NCBI RefSeq assembly: GCF_000003605.2
Contig: NW_003143795.1
Coordinates: forward strand, 243,343 to 307,342
DNA: 64,000 nt
Source: Saccoglossus kowalevskii
Lineage: Eukaryota; Hemichordata; Enteropneusta; Harrimaniidae
Direction: 5' to 3'
Shown: positions 13,194-41,830 of the stretch, in pieces
How positions within the stretch are numbered: the stretch's first letter is position 1
Layout of the letters: every line of letters begins with the position of its first letter
Notes under the pieces: generated by a model
What the model was told of the DNA's origin: nothing
Database searches by the model: none
Seen by the model: only the letters and a program-made list of their open reading frames with translations
Position numbers and translations under genes: made by a program

Positions 13194-13993
13194 GGAACAC
13201 GAATGTAACTGGTATCTAACTGATACTGCTACCAACCACCAAATGTCTAATTTCGCATTTATGTTAACTCCAACATTCGCACGTGCACTTCTAGAGGGCG
13301 CTGATCAACATACAAATACAATTACATATGTAATTCAGAAAAGTAAGAGAGGGTGATTAGCCCGCTGTAATTAGTTTGATGGGTTTAAAAGCAGACGTTG
13401 TAATGACAAAATCTATATGGACGTTGTCTGACTTGTACTTAGTTTCATTGGCAAAGGCCCATGGGACATGGTACTTGTCTATGTTGTGATTGACTTCACA
13501 CACGCTCATTTCCTCGACGGAAGGTGTTTTTTTCGCTAGAGACACGTCGTCTTTAAATACGTCACATAAGCCAGGCTTCCACTATTTCATCATAACGTGT
13601 ACCCAGTGACCAGTTCTAGATATTAATTGTATTTTTAATTAATCATAAAATATGCTGCTTTTTAGTAAAATACATGGGTATGGAAAAAAACAATATTGAC
13701 ATAAATTAAACAAATCCGACTCAATGTAATTATATGTGTAAAACATTACGTTATTCAATTAGAACAGTAAATAATATTACACATTTCTCTAGAATAATCA
13801 AAATAAATATGAATAAACTCATGTGACACATTAATATCAATACATCTTTGTTATGTACAAGTACAGAATAAAAATATGGTTTTTAGTTAAATACATTAAT
13901 AAAATCACGTAATTTTTCTTTTTTTTATTTCAAACAGAATAGTGTGTCCTGTGCATGTATGCCGCGACCATGGGGGCGTGTGTAATGTACAGT

Positions 13994-14119
13994 TTAAAGC
14001 GGGTCATTGTTTACAAACAAGCGTCACATTTGCGTTTTTAGCGTGAGTTGTTAACGTCGCTTCACGTCGCCTGGGATTCAATTTCGGCGCGTGTGCAAGC
14101 GACGACCCACCCGCTTTAA
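13994..14119 (-). mobile_element. TTAA-flanked MITE, family B, copy 1
   Basis: TTAA at 13994-13997 and 14116-14119; between them 118 bp ending in inverted AGCGGGT. The reverse complement matches 51566-51694 through most of its length (for example ACACGCG, AATTGA-TCCCA-GCGACG). The TTAA duplication suggests piggyBac-type mobilisation (inference). Lies just 3' of gene 1. Confidence 0.75.
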
Positions 14120-14480
14120 CTTATTTATGATTTTTGTGTTTTGTTATTTGTTGACACATTTCATCTCGAAGACAGTACTGTCCAATTTCAAGCGCTTCAC
14201 ATGGACAACATTTGGCGCAGACACGACACTCAAACACAGCATCCTTTGTGCGCGTGCTTGACGAGTGTTCCTTCAGTCATCAAGTAAAACAATCAATCAC
14301 ACTGTTCTATCCATCGTCGAGCATTGGATATAATTAGAGAAGTCAAGTAACAAGAAAAAGTAACGTCTGGGACTACGGTGTACATGATCCACGACACAAT
14401 GGCTGTGTAAGTGATGTTGTCAGCAAAGCGAGTAATGAATAAAGTTTGCATGTGGTCCATTAAACGTTTACCGAATCATT

Positions 14481-22834
<8,354 letters not shown>

Positions 22835-23403
22835 CTTCTTGTTTAATTTTGTTTCCGTTCGGAGTCCCCTGACGATATTCTGAAATATTCAAATATGGTA
22901 ATTTCATTCCTATTTGCTTAAAAATAACCAAAAATATAACCTCTGTATCGTTAACGTTGTTTGGATGTGTTATTCATCTGCTGAATAATTATTTTATATC
23001 TAATTTCACATCACGGATTCCATGTTCTTGAGTTACAGTAGTTGAACGTTATTGTAAATGCCCTATGCCATTTAAAGGAATAAGTGACGCCACAGTATGG
23101 AAGATTTCTGGATTTGGCTGAAATCTATGTTATCCGGTATTATCGTTACTGCATACGAAACATCGTTACGTAACATTCTGTGAGTAGAAGAACAAACAGA
23201 GTTATTATTAGTACAAACGACAAACCTGTTACTTTCGTGCATAATGACGGGCCAATTGTACAGTAGCTTGTCTCACCTCTTAACTGATTATATATATCAG
23301 TGAATACGGCATTGTGGCCAGCATTCAGGGGAGACCAGCATATGCCTGAAACAGTCCGAGCAAAGTTATAAAGTCCAGTCCGCAGACTAAGACATTTTAC
23401 TGT

Positions 23404-23417
23404 GGGGGGGGGGGGGG
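23404..23417 (+). repeat. Homopolymer G run
   Basis: About 13-14 consecutive G in an AT-rich intergenic stretch. Single-run G-tract; length is also a common assembly-error site. Confidence 0.8.
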
Positions 23418-23747
23418 TACGTCACGGGTCATCGTACACGAGAGTTATCTGGCTTAAACCCCACCGCTGCCCAACCCATCATTATTCATACATTTTGTTC
23501 ATCAATTACAAATCCTTTAGTGAGTTCTGCTAATACTTCTACACGAAATTTGTAATGGGAAAGGAGTACTGAGCTCTATTGGACAGTGTTACTTATTTGA
23601 TGTCATCTGATCTGCACAAATTTATGCGAACAAACTCGTTTGAAAGTCCTAGTCCATTACAGTTTATATGTTCTAGGGCAGTTTATGAGAATAAACTTAT
23701 GTATTTAATTTGTATTTATGTCGAGGAACACTAGGTAGAGTTTACTA

Positions 23748-23910
23748 TGTTGCATTTTTGTCGCTGCACTGTAGAGAGTTTCTGGATAATTGATTTGCGG
23801 ATACCAAATGTACTAGTAAATGACATCCAGATCTTATTGCGTAATTTGCAAAGCGAACTGCTCGTATTAGGACACACTGAGTTTAAGTTAATATTTTGCA
23901 ATTTGTGGTT
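23748..23910 (+). repeat. Dispersed repeat R3, copy 1
   Basis: TTTGCAAAGCGAACTGCTCG and TATTAGGACACAC align with 43607-43800 (CTACAAAGCAAACTGTTTGT) and 47820-47990 (TTCCAAGCAAACAACTCGTA). Class unknown. Confidence 0.45.
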
Positions 23911-24454
23911 TTCTATTTGGCCCGGCTCTAAAAGTTACAAAATGTAAGGCATTTTAAGCATGTCCAGTAGCGTGGCAATTGTAACACCAATATACATGTA
24001 TACAAACCATTTAATCAGAGAAACCTGGGCAGTGCTTAACAATGAGAACAATACACTAACGCACGAACAAGATTGCTCGTGATTCTCAATATCCGATGTT
24101 TGCCAGCAATTTTAGAGATTCTTTACACAAAAAACTAATAATGACTAATAACTAATAAGTCCTGTTATGAGTTTTATATCTGCAAATTTATGAACATGTT
24201 TTCGCATCCCATTTTATTTTATACTAACCACACTGTTCACATTTTTTTTATTTGCAATATGTTCAATTGTTAGACATTTCGGGCTATTATAATTGGATAC
24301 AAAATAAAGGGTCCCGCACTGTCTATTATTGCGTTCATCTACCCATGGAACTATTCCATGATCTACCGTAATTGCCCTGTCATATCGCAATATTATATAC
24401 AGGGATGCGTACTTTTATCCTTTAATTAATATTTCATCACAACACCATGTTGTT

Positions 24455-24690
24455 TATGTTACCGAAGTATTACTTGTTTGACGACTACCCAGCACTGATA
24501 AACCTATACACAATACGTACGTAATAAACATGTACTGAGTATTGTTTGTTTCACCGTTTCAACGGCTGTTGAAATAAGCATCTTCCAATTAAAATCCTTG
24601 CCCTTCGTTCCTGCGTGTGCATTATCGAACTTTCCATTATGTTCTGTGGCAAGCAGCCAACGGGTGCCTCTATTGTGTGACAATAGTTAT
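24455..24690 (+). repeat. Dispersed repeat R5, copy 1
   Basis: ATTACTTGTTTG, TACTGAGTATTGTTTGTTTC, TGTTGAAATAA-CATC and GCCAACGG recur in the same order at 26760-27000. Confidence 0.5.
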
Positions 24691-26214
24691 TTTATCACAT
24701 GAAATAATATTTTTACTATCTACTTCCGTTTAATTATTCTACATTAAACTCAACGTCTCTAACTACATTTAGAGTACATACTTGTACTTTTGAAAGCATC
24801 TAGTGAGGCCTTTCAACAATTATGCACGACATTCATAATGGTGAAAGGGGTCATGCCCTATTGCGCACTGGGTGATTGCAGTAAACATGTGCTGCAAAAT
24901 CGCAAATCACGACTAACTCGAAACATCAGATAGCCCAAAACTCAATGACTACTCACAAGTAACATCGTGTTTCAGATAGCTCAATGGGCAACCTGTCGTA
25001 TCGCTGAGGTAAAACTGAGTTAAAACCCAACCAGTTGTTGATAAGTACAGTAGAGTGGAATTCTGTTGATAGGTGTTGGGTTTTCTCAGCAGAAAATCAT
25101 TGACAAATCATATAATTTGAACAGATATAAATGTATATAACGGAATTGTATCTCTCATAATTTTATAATTTCCCAGTTCAGAATTTTAATTCACAAATAC
25201 ACTCTCACACTTGCCGTAGTGCATGAAGTCATACTACTTGGACATGAAGGTTTCTCACACTAAGTGTGTGGAATTACCAGTATGGTATCAAATCGTTCAT
25301 TATAATGTACATGAAGAAGAATGCCTTATGATATACCACCCTGTTTACAACACAGTTTGTTAATAATCAAACTATGCTGGGTTCGTTAAATGTATGAATA
25401 CTATATTAATTTATGTCACATACATGGTAAATCGGTGTTGTTTGAATTGTCAATGATATTTATGGAAACATTTGTAGATGGTGCAAAATCCAAAACTATA
25501 TATGCGCGTTAGTGGACAAGTTATGTGAAACGATTTCTTATTCGGTAAAATTAGTTAGCTGAAAACTCACTGCTAAATTTGTGCAAATAGCATCGCCACG
25601 TAGTTATTCACAAATGCAGTGTGGTGATCGTGGCGATCGACGGAACAGCAAATTCTATTGTTGTTGGTGCTACAAGTACAATAACACTTATCTGATTCTT
25701 AGCTTTTTTAGTAGTTAGTTATTCTGCGGGCTGTGTTTTTTAATGCGAAAAAATCAAATTATTTATTATCCTTTACTAGTAATTCCTATCCTACTCTAAG
25801 TATAATTCATATGCTTAATATTGTATGATAATGTGACAATAGAATCCTAGCTCGTATGGTAATTTTGATCCACGGTCTTTGTGATGTAAGATTCTAGTAC
25901 GTGTACGCATACCCAACATTAGGATTCTACGAAATATCTTCAAGACTTTGAATATATTCATGATTGCAAAACATTAAACATAAATGTAAATAGAATAATA
26001 GAAACCGAAATCTTTTTTGATGAAATACGTAGACTGGTCTTCGCCTTTCTTATACCTTGGCTTAGTTTTGTAAAACTACTGTATTTTGTGAAGAAAGTTT
26101 AGTAACATTTAACAATAGTACTATTGCTACCGTATCTATTCCGTGCGTGACAAAATCAAGAACAAATAACAAAGAAATTGGAAGGGAAACAGCGAAATGT
26201 AAGGGTGAATGAAG

Positions 26215-26650
26215 TCAGAGTTATATTAGATTAACTTACTAAGTGAATATTCGAACGTGCAGCGTCTTCAAAAAATAATCAAACCTGCGTTTGGCTGTGT
26301 ATCACTTATGGCGTAACACAACTACATGGGAAAGTGATACACTATATCAACAAAGCTATTTATCTATCATTTGAATCTACCCCCTTGTATTGTATTGCAT
26401 TGAGTGGAACGCAGCAGCCCGAGACGGTATTGTTAAGATTATATAAAAATTCACGCATCAATAATTCGGACATACCCACAACTTAAGTCGTTTCGATGTA
26501 AATCAGCATATTGAATAACTATGTCTAACTGCATTCATGCGAGAATACCGTTAGTGAATTGGTGATAAAAATGACACGTGTTTATGGAATAGAATAGCCC
26601 AAGGGCAGCCATTATAACGGGACTTCTGCGCCAGATATATACACGATATA
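26215..26650 (+). repeat. Dispersed repeat R1, weak copy E
   Basis: Shares the left block (TTATATTAGATTAACTTACT, GTGTATCACTTATGGCGTAACACAACT), CAGCAGCCCGAGAC and GCAGCCATTATAACGGGACTT with the copies in the first 12 kb. Strongly diverged; boundaries approximate. Confidence 0.4.
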
Positions 26651-26759
26651 TCAGACTGGGGCAGGGTCGCCAACAAGATTTCCGATCAGTTCAAATATAC
26701 TTGTATTTAGACTGTCAAGTAAAAATTACTACATGCCCCACGATTGTTCGCGATGATGT

Positions 26760-27000
26760 TCATGGTTATGTTTTAGGGCGTTACTTGTTTGCCATAAATC
26801 ACTGAAGACATAAACGCGTACACAAACATTTACTGAGTATTTTGTATTTCATCGTCCCAATTGCAGCGAAAATAATTATCATTCTTTTATACAATAGTCG
26901 TAATACCTTCTACTCCTTACCCCTCCCTCTTTCTTTTGTGCATCATCAAACCTGATGTTATGCGGTACGTAAATGGCCAACGGCTGACTGTAAACAGTTA
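26760..27000 (+). repeat. Dispersed repeat R5, copy 2
   Basis: GTTACTTGTTTG, TACTGAGTATTTTGTATTTC, GAAAATAATTATCATTC and GCCAACGG match the 24455-24690 copy. Confidence 0.5.
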
Positions 27001-28599
27001 ACATACTTAAGCAACAAGCGAGACGATATGAACCATTTTTAGGAGCACAAGCCTGAATGGCTAGACCCCTATTATAATTGATACATTTTTAGGAGCGCGG
27101 CCAAATGGGCCGGACCCCTTAAATTGCGTTGTTGTTTTTTCTTTCTTGTTCATCTGCCCAATTTGTTTATCAATGCTTTGGATGTTATGGCTGAAGCTAG
27201 AAGACTGAAACTGTATATGTGCATGCATCACGTTATCAATGGAAACTGATGCGCCTGACTTCAATTTGACGACCGTTGTTATGCTCCTAACTCGGTGGTT
27301 TTTAGTTCAACCTAGTTGCGCAATGTGATTTGCTCTGCACATGCAAAAGTTTGGCTCGTTCTTGAAAAAACGTCGATTTTACGATTTAATTATGGTGCAT
27401 TATGGGTAATCGTTTTTTAGAATTGTGGCCACAGTTCTAAAATTGGTACGCGCATAGAAGTGCTTGTCTGAGCTACGGAGACCTGCTCACAGAACTTCAA
27501 TGGGTCGATTACCCTTGCCTTCATCTTGAATTAAACCCAAAACGGTAGAAATATTTCGTAATAAAATCTTTAGTGACAATTTGACTTGCCATGATTTTAC
27601 CTCCTAAAACGGCTAAAGTGCTTGAAAAGAAAAGAAATGCATATATTTAGAAAGTGCATTTATGCTTGTGAATTGTGATTGGTCACGTGGTGTGATTATT
27701 AAGTGAAGCATGACCGTCTATTGATGTGCACACCATTGTACTAAATGCATGAAGAAAATATGTGACATTTTATTTAAACCCTCAATAACAAATTTAAAAG
27801 GTGCGTTTGTTAATGGAATTATTCACTTATAATGGTATGGACCATTTAAGATCAATCTTCGACAGTGTTTTCTCTTGGATACTTATACATATATGCAATT
27901 TAATTGTGATTTACCGTCCGATACTCGTCACTAAAGATTCAGACAGAGTTGCAGGATATTTGTCTTGGATTATCCCCATTAAAAAGTAAATACATGGAAA
28001 CACGCACACTATATACAATGGCCCTTTTCAAGACAGATATTCAGGCATTTTACCCGATTTGGTTGGTATATTATTATTGCAAATTCCACTATTCCTGTAG
28101 TAGATATTTTGTCTAGACGACGATGAATCAGACAGATTCCGTATTTTTGAAGGCAATGACATTTGCACGCGTTATGTGCATTTGAGTTAGATTAGGCAGG
28201 TTGTTTTGATACTAAACAAATTTAAATGTAATATACATGTATATGCCGTAGTATAATGGTTGTCTTAAACGTTTGTTCATGAAGCCAATGCGAATGGTTG
28301 TTAAATAACGTACGGGAACACTCGCAAAATAAAAACACTAACTGAGACAGACTCCACAGCTTGAAGCAAATGTTTTCAGTGATCATCGACGTAATTCGTC
28401 CAAAAAAATAAGTAACCTTTATTACATTGCATACATTGAGTAGCGATGGTTGAGTGCTGTCATAGTAATTAGTGATTTTTTTTATGTGAAATATTAATTA
28501 ATTTTTGCATAATTATTGAAATTATTCGCCAGGTAAAATAAAAGTTCCATAGTGAATCAACATTTATATGTTCAATTATATCTCACGGTAGTTCATGCG

Positions 28600-28900
28600 T
28601 TTCTGTTTGTTCATCGTCACTCCCTGGATGGTCATACAAGTACAATGTATCCAGGCATAACAGTATTATTTGTGATCACAATATAACTTATATGACAAAA
28701 CTAACCTTCCAAAACGTGGGAATACCTATCTCTTATAAATTAATGAACCAGGGAATGAACCGTGTCTATAGAATAACTCCAGTTCTTAAAAAAAATAAAA
28801 CTACTTCAGAACAGATATTATATGCAACTCGGTTATATGTGACGCGACAGTGATTATACGAGTATGGCTTCAACGAATTGCACTATAAAAGCCACTGAAG
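28600..28900 (+). repeat. Dispersed repeat R2, copy
   Basis: AACGTGGGAATACCTATCTC, TTATAAATTAATGAACCAG, then TTATACGAGTATGGC and GCACTATAAAAGCCACTG follow the R2 order. Confidence 0.5.
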
Positions 28901-29280
28901 AATATGTATTTGCAGAACGGTAATATTGTCAAAAAGACAGACAAATGGTGGATTCATTCATTCATTCAATTACTGAAGACAAATTGGAAGGTAATTGCTA
29001 TCATCATTTGTACAGCAACGGCTATGTGTATATTATGATTGTTGTCGTCATAGTTACAACAGGCGATGTCAACAGTTTAAGTGTTTTGGTTTAAATGTGA
29101 AGCGATTCGTGTGAAGTATATACAGGGTCGGCCTTTTATAGTGCAACAATCTCTCAAATCATTATCCCTAAGGTCGAATTCGCCTTCCTAATTAATCGCC
29201 CCTCTAGCCTCGAATGGCTTCACCCATCAACAGGGAACGTGAGTCGGTATTAGAACGTCGTGGGACAGCTGTAGGTTAGT

Positions 29281-30246
29281 TTTACCCTATTCATGACATG
29301 ACGTTTACCTTACTGATGGCATGGCGTTTACCTTACTGATGACATGACGTTTACTTTACTGATGACAAGACGTTTACCTTACTGATGACATGACGTTTAC
29401 TATACTGATGGTATGACGTTTACCTTACTGATGACATGACGTTTACTTTACTGATGACAAGACGTTTACCTTACTGATGACAAGACGTTTACTTTACTGA
29501 TGGCATGACGTTTACCTTACTGATGACATGACGTTTACCTTTCTGATGGCATGATGTTTACCTTACTGATGACATGACATTTACCTTACTGGTGATATGA
29601 CGTTTACCCTATTCATGACATGACGTTTACCTTACTGATGACATGACGTTTACCTTACTGATGGTATGACGTTTACCTTATTGATGACATGACGTTTACC
29701 TTACTGATGGCATGACGTTTACCTTACTGATGGTATGACGTTTACCTTACTGATGGCATGACGTTTACTTTACTGATGACATGACGTTTACCTTACTGGT
29801 GACATGACGTTTACCTTACTGGTGGCATGACGTTTACCTTACTGGTGGCATGACGTTTACTTTACTGGTGGCATGACGTTTACTTTACTGATGACATGAC
29901 GTTTACCTTACTGGTGACATGACGTTTACCTTACTGGTGACATGACGTTTACCTTACTGGTGACATGACGTTTACCTTACTGATGACATGACATTTACCT
30001 TACTGATGACATGACGTTTACCTTACTGGTGACAAGACGTTTACCTTACTGATGACATGACGTTTACCTTACTGATGGCATGACGTTTACCTTACTGGTG
30101 ACATGACGTTTACCTTACTGGTGACATGACGTTTACCTTACTGGTGACATGACGTTTACCTTACTGATGACATGACGTTTACCTTACTGATGGCATGACG
30201 TTTACCTTACTGATGACATGACGTTTACCTTACTGATGGCATGACG
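29281..30246. repeat. 23-bp minisatellite, 42 units, no indels
   Basis: Consensus TTTACCTTACTGATGACATGACG. Unit starts fall at exact multiples of 23 from 29281 to 30224, so all 42 units keep length and vary only by substitution (GACATG, GGCATG, GGTATG, GACAAG, GGTGAC forms). Most unit junctions spell TGACGT, a CRE half-site-like word. Lies between the two GH9 genes, downstream of gene 2. Confidence 0.95.
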
Positions 30247-30379
30247 TATATAGTATAAGCTGCTTGCAAATAGATAACTGTGTTTGTGAAATCGTTCTTT
30301 GATTTTTTTTATTGGGCGGAAGACAAAAAATCTAAATAATGTCGACGCTGTCCTGCCACGAAATTTTACATACCTCGCG

Positions 30380-30540
30380 CCGGAGTCGCTACCTTACTAG
30401 CGGGTCCGGGGGCATGCCCCCTAAAAATTTTGAAATCTAGACCATCTGAAACGCTATTCGCTGCATTTCGAGGGGCAAATTTTGCTGACACAAAGGGTTT
30501 CAGCTTGATTTTAGGGGGCGTTGTATGACATTAAATGTCG
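30380..30540. repeat. GC-rich dispersed-repeat fragment
   Basis: GCGGGTCCGGGGGCATGCCC then AAAATTTTGAAAT and GCTGCATTTCGAGGGG. Base composition differs sharply from the AT-rich flanks, suggesting an inserted repeat. Class unknown. Confidence 0.35.
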
Positions 30541-31708
30541 TAGATGGGTGAAGGCATGTCATATAGGTACAGCATTACAGCATATACTTTCTTTCGTTGT
30601 GTAGTCATTCGTCATTTAGAATATATCTATATTGTTTTTTTTGACAGATTTTATTTCCGTTAAAAACAATGACGTTGACGGAGATTTATAGAAAGGATAA
30701 ATTAAACTGACCAACTAATTAAAACGCGTGACTTAGGCTACGCTTATACAAATCCATATCGTATGTCAAATGAATAATTTATTTATTAAATTAACAACTA
30801 ACTTTTAATATGCTACTTTTTTTATTGAAATCTGTGGCCCCGGGTAAAGAAAACAATAATTGCACAACAACTACTCATGTAAATGTACGTCAACGTATTA
30901 CGTAATACAATTAGTACAGTTGGTTAAATCTTAGCATCGCAGACGAATAATGAGGCTAACAATAATATAACACATTTCTTTGTATCAAACAGTATAAATA
31001 TAACACATCTGTGTGTCAACATACCCTTGACATGTTTATAGTTGAGAAGGCGTATAACAAAAAAAAAGCGCAATGATTCCACGATTCACCACTGTGGATG
31101 CACTAATATATTGTTTTAATATAATTCGCATTCAACCAAATTTATATGTACTATCATGTATTTTTTTTTCTGAAGTCATATTATATATATATACATCTAT
31201 TGATATCCATATACTTAGTGATGTATCATAGTGATACAACGTCTGCCATAGCCAGTGAGACGTAAGTACGTGTGTAAACGGCCCTATCACAAATCGAAAT
31301 CAAAATACGGATGTTATATGCAGCGTTGTACAACATCGTATTACTGTTGTTTTTTACATTAAATACTAACATTCGAGTGTACGAAACGAAACACAAATAT
31401 TACAATTCGAACTAAAATTTGCTGATATAAGCAAAAAAATGACAAAAAGATACATATGTACAAAAAAAAAACATGTTTGCAATACTATTTTCAATATACT
31501 GTGTGAAGTACGGTATAGTCATGGCATGACGTCAAACCTTTCTGTGACATATAACACAAGAATTCAATGCGATGTGTGTATTTAAAGGTTAAGCAATTTT
31601 GAAAGTTTTTACACTGAATTTGTCTGTTTTCAAATATTTATACAATATACATTTCTTAATACGCTATGTTCGTGATCATGAGCCATGTGTGCATTGTATG
31701 CAAAGAGG

Positions 31709-31840
31709 TTAAAGGTCGGTGGTCGTCGTGCTGCCCTTGTTCTAATTTCTTGTAAACAATGTATTTTACACGCATTATACTTATACATCGCTTTATGTAA
31801 CGTATCAAACAAGACGCGGTGTGAGACCACGGGCCTTTAA
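31709..31840 (+). mobile_element. TTAA-flanked MITE, family A, 3' of gene 2
   Basis: TTAA at 31709-31712 and 31837-31840; ends AGGTCGGTGGTCGTCG and, inverted, AGGCCCGTGGTC. Interior has TTGTAAACAATGTATTTTAC, shared with the other family A copies. Confidence 0.7.
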
Positions 31841-31932
31841 AAATATCAGCTGCTCGTATTGTCGACATAGTTTACACTAATCCATTGTAGAATAAACCAA
31901 CTCTTAACCAAGGCAGTGCTCTCTTAGGCAGG

Positions 31933-39694
<7,762 letters not shown>

Positions 39695-39736
39695 CTTCTT
39701 GTTGTTGTTTTCCTCCGGAGTCTCCGGACGTTTGAT

Positions 39737-41176
39737 CTGAAAGTACGATAATTGCTTTACTATATTTGCTTGAAAACTCAACATAAAATATGCATTAGGG
39801 CTTTCAGCAATAACTCTCCCATAATGTAATTTGTCATCACGTTGTTGCTGGTTTTAATATATTTAATGTTTTATTTATTTGTACACGATGGTTTTTATTT
39901 TAAAAACGTTACAAATAGGAAAATGTGCTTAAACCAAGATTTATTAACATATTTTAAACACCCCCGACTCCACCCACTTGGCAATGTACATTATCGATTT
40001 GAGCCAATCACTACGCCAATAAATAAAACCATACATCAGTTCCTTCAAGCAATATGTCACGGACATATCGCTATTTGAGGTAAAATGTGATGTGAGTTCA
40101 TATAGTGGTGCCTGGAGGCAGCCTTAACAACAGAAACGGCGTGAGAATTAATTGTGTATATGATCGGATGAATTGGCACACGCTATTATCCCATGGTCAC
40201 GGCCAAACCATGGCCTAGTGATCGATAGGGACACGTGCTACACTATGTCATGAAACACCGTCACAAACACCCCCACCAGCCCCTTACTCACAACGCGTGC
40301 TCATCATATACATTATGCCAGGCGTCTATAACTAGTTTAGTTTCTTTATTTGTTCGCTGTGTTTACCGTGAACTTGAATTCAAAGGACCCACTTAAAGAG
40401 ACCACACATCAGTATTTTCGATCACAAAAGCTTCTTCAAGCACGTAAATCAACTTAAGAAGTTCGATAAAAAGCCATTGACATTACAGTCCTTTGGTCTT
40501 TTGTGGCTTGGCAGAGCCCTGCCTATTATGTTGGGAAACGGTGCAACAATATACGTGGCGTCCAACATTCCGCAACAAGTACCTGGGATTTTTTTTTTTC
40601 ATTCTTTTGTGGTACACATAAATTATATATACCTATCGGAATAACCCCGAAGGTACCTGTATTTAAAAGAACGTGAGAACAAACGCTACTGAAATGTTTA
40701 AAAGGCTGTTGTGTCTCGGTTTGACTGCGAAGATTTTTTTTACTCTAACTTTAGTAAGTTTTGTTCATGTTTTTTTCCATGTGGCCGTGCCCTGATATTG
40801 TACAATTCACATATTCACAACAAAGAACGACGAGGCAAGGACGGGGGTGTGCGCAATAATGGGTGACGCATTATTTGAGTTAACATTCCTGTACGTGTCC
40901 GAGCCATGTTGTCACAAAATAATGGGAAATGAAGAGTCCTTTGTTTCAATTATAATACCAGGGAATGTCAAACATTTAAATAGAACTATAGGTATAGCTT
41001 GAAAAGAAAGAAAAAAAACGTATAGAGCGTTCACAACTTGAAGAAAATGATATTAGAAAATACGCTGATAAGTAATTTTTTTATAATGGAAATAACCGGA
41101 ACTATACAAAGACAGTTTTAGAAACATTAGATTGGCTGAGCCACACGTATTCTTGTTTATATATTCAGGTTTGAAC
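39737..41176. other. Upstream region of gene 2
   Basis: A leader exon and promoter are expected here because the first coding exon is preceded by an acceptor. None could be identified by eye. No other feature seen. Confidence 0.5.
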
Positions 41177-41317
41177 TTAAAGGTCGGCGGTCGTCGCGCC
41201 ACATCCTATTCGATCTGGGACTCATAGCGACGTATACCAAACGTGTACAATGCATTGTTTGTTTGTTTGTTTACATGAAATTCGAACATGCGCTGCGCAA
41301 CGACCACTTCCCTTTAA
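41177..41317 (+). mobile_element. TTAA-flanked MITE, family A, upstream of gene 2
   Basis: TTAA at 41177-41180 and 41314-41317. Ends AGGTCGGCGGTCGTCGCG and, inverted, AGGGAAGTGGTCGTTGCG match at 13 of 18 positions. Interior GGGACTCATAGCGACGTA matches the other copies. Confidence 0.75.
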
Positions 41318-41830
41318 TTACTACGCAGATAACGTTTGATAACATGGCTGCACGTCGACCAATGAGAACGCGGCGTTTCAATAATGGTCAGCGCACAGTA
41401 GTATAATGACATATCTCAACGCAATGCGAGTTGTATTTGATAAATATCAGACTCACTGCTATACTCGGCAACTCACATGATAACGCAGTTTTACGCAGTA
41501 CGTCTTTGATTGAATGCGCTGCACATTGATATGGTATCGAGAGCTTACATTTAAAATATACGAAAGTTTCACGTGGGGTAAAAACAAATCTGAAAATGTG
41601 TTTTACCAACGTCAAAAATGGTCGCTGTTGCTAACATTATCATCACCCCCCCCCCGTGCGATGCCTGCTCAAAGGTTTATATATTGCGAGTGATTACATG
41701 TGAATGGATATTCAAATTAAATTAACTGATCATACATCGATCTAAGATGATACAGTTTGACAGATCAGTTTAGTACAATTGGTTATGATTAATTCTGATC
41801 GCTATATAATATTAAAAGTATATTAAAAGT

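Larger units (their letters stand above)
22880..31932. other. Intergenic region between the two GH9 genes
   Basis: About 9 kb that should hold the promoter and leader exon of gene 1 and the 3' end of gene 2. I could not place either. It holds repeats R1, R2, R3 and R5, the 23-bp minisatellite, a G run and a family A MITE. No additional coding exon was recognised. Confidence 0.6.

Noticed and set aside
13357-13545. 62-codon minus-strand frame (YHVPWAFANETKYKSDN) as an exon
   Set aside because: Looks somewhat protein-like, but has no clear flanking splice sites, homology or neighbour exons.
14440-14446. Plus-strand AATAAA as a poly-A signal for gene 1
   Set aside because: It is on the wrong strand for the minus-strand gene. 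No convincing minus-strand signal was seen close to either stop codon.
29281-30246. CTGATGA in the 23-bp minisatellite as a hammerhead ribozyme core
   Set aside because: The required GAAA and the paired stems are absent from the unit. The match is a chance 7-mer.
29281-30246. CRISPR-like array
   Set aside because: Units are contiguous with no spacers, and the genome is plainly eukaryotic. It is a minisatellite. The 37-bp and 27-bp arrays are rejected as CRISPR for the same reason.
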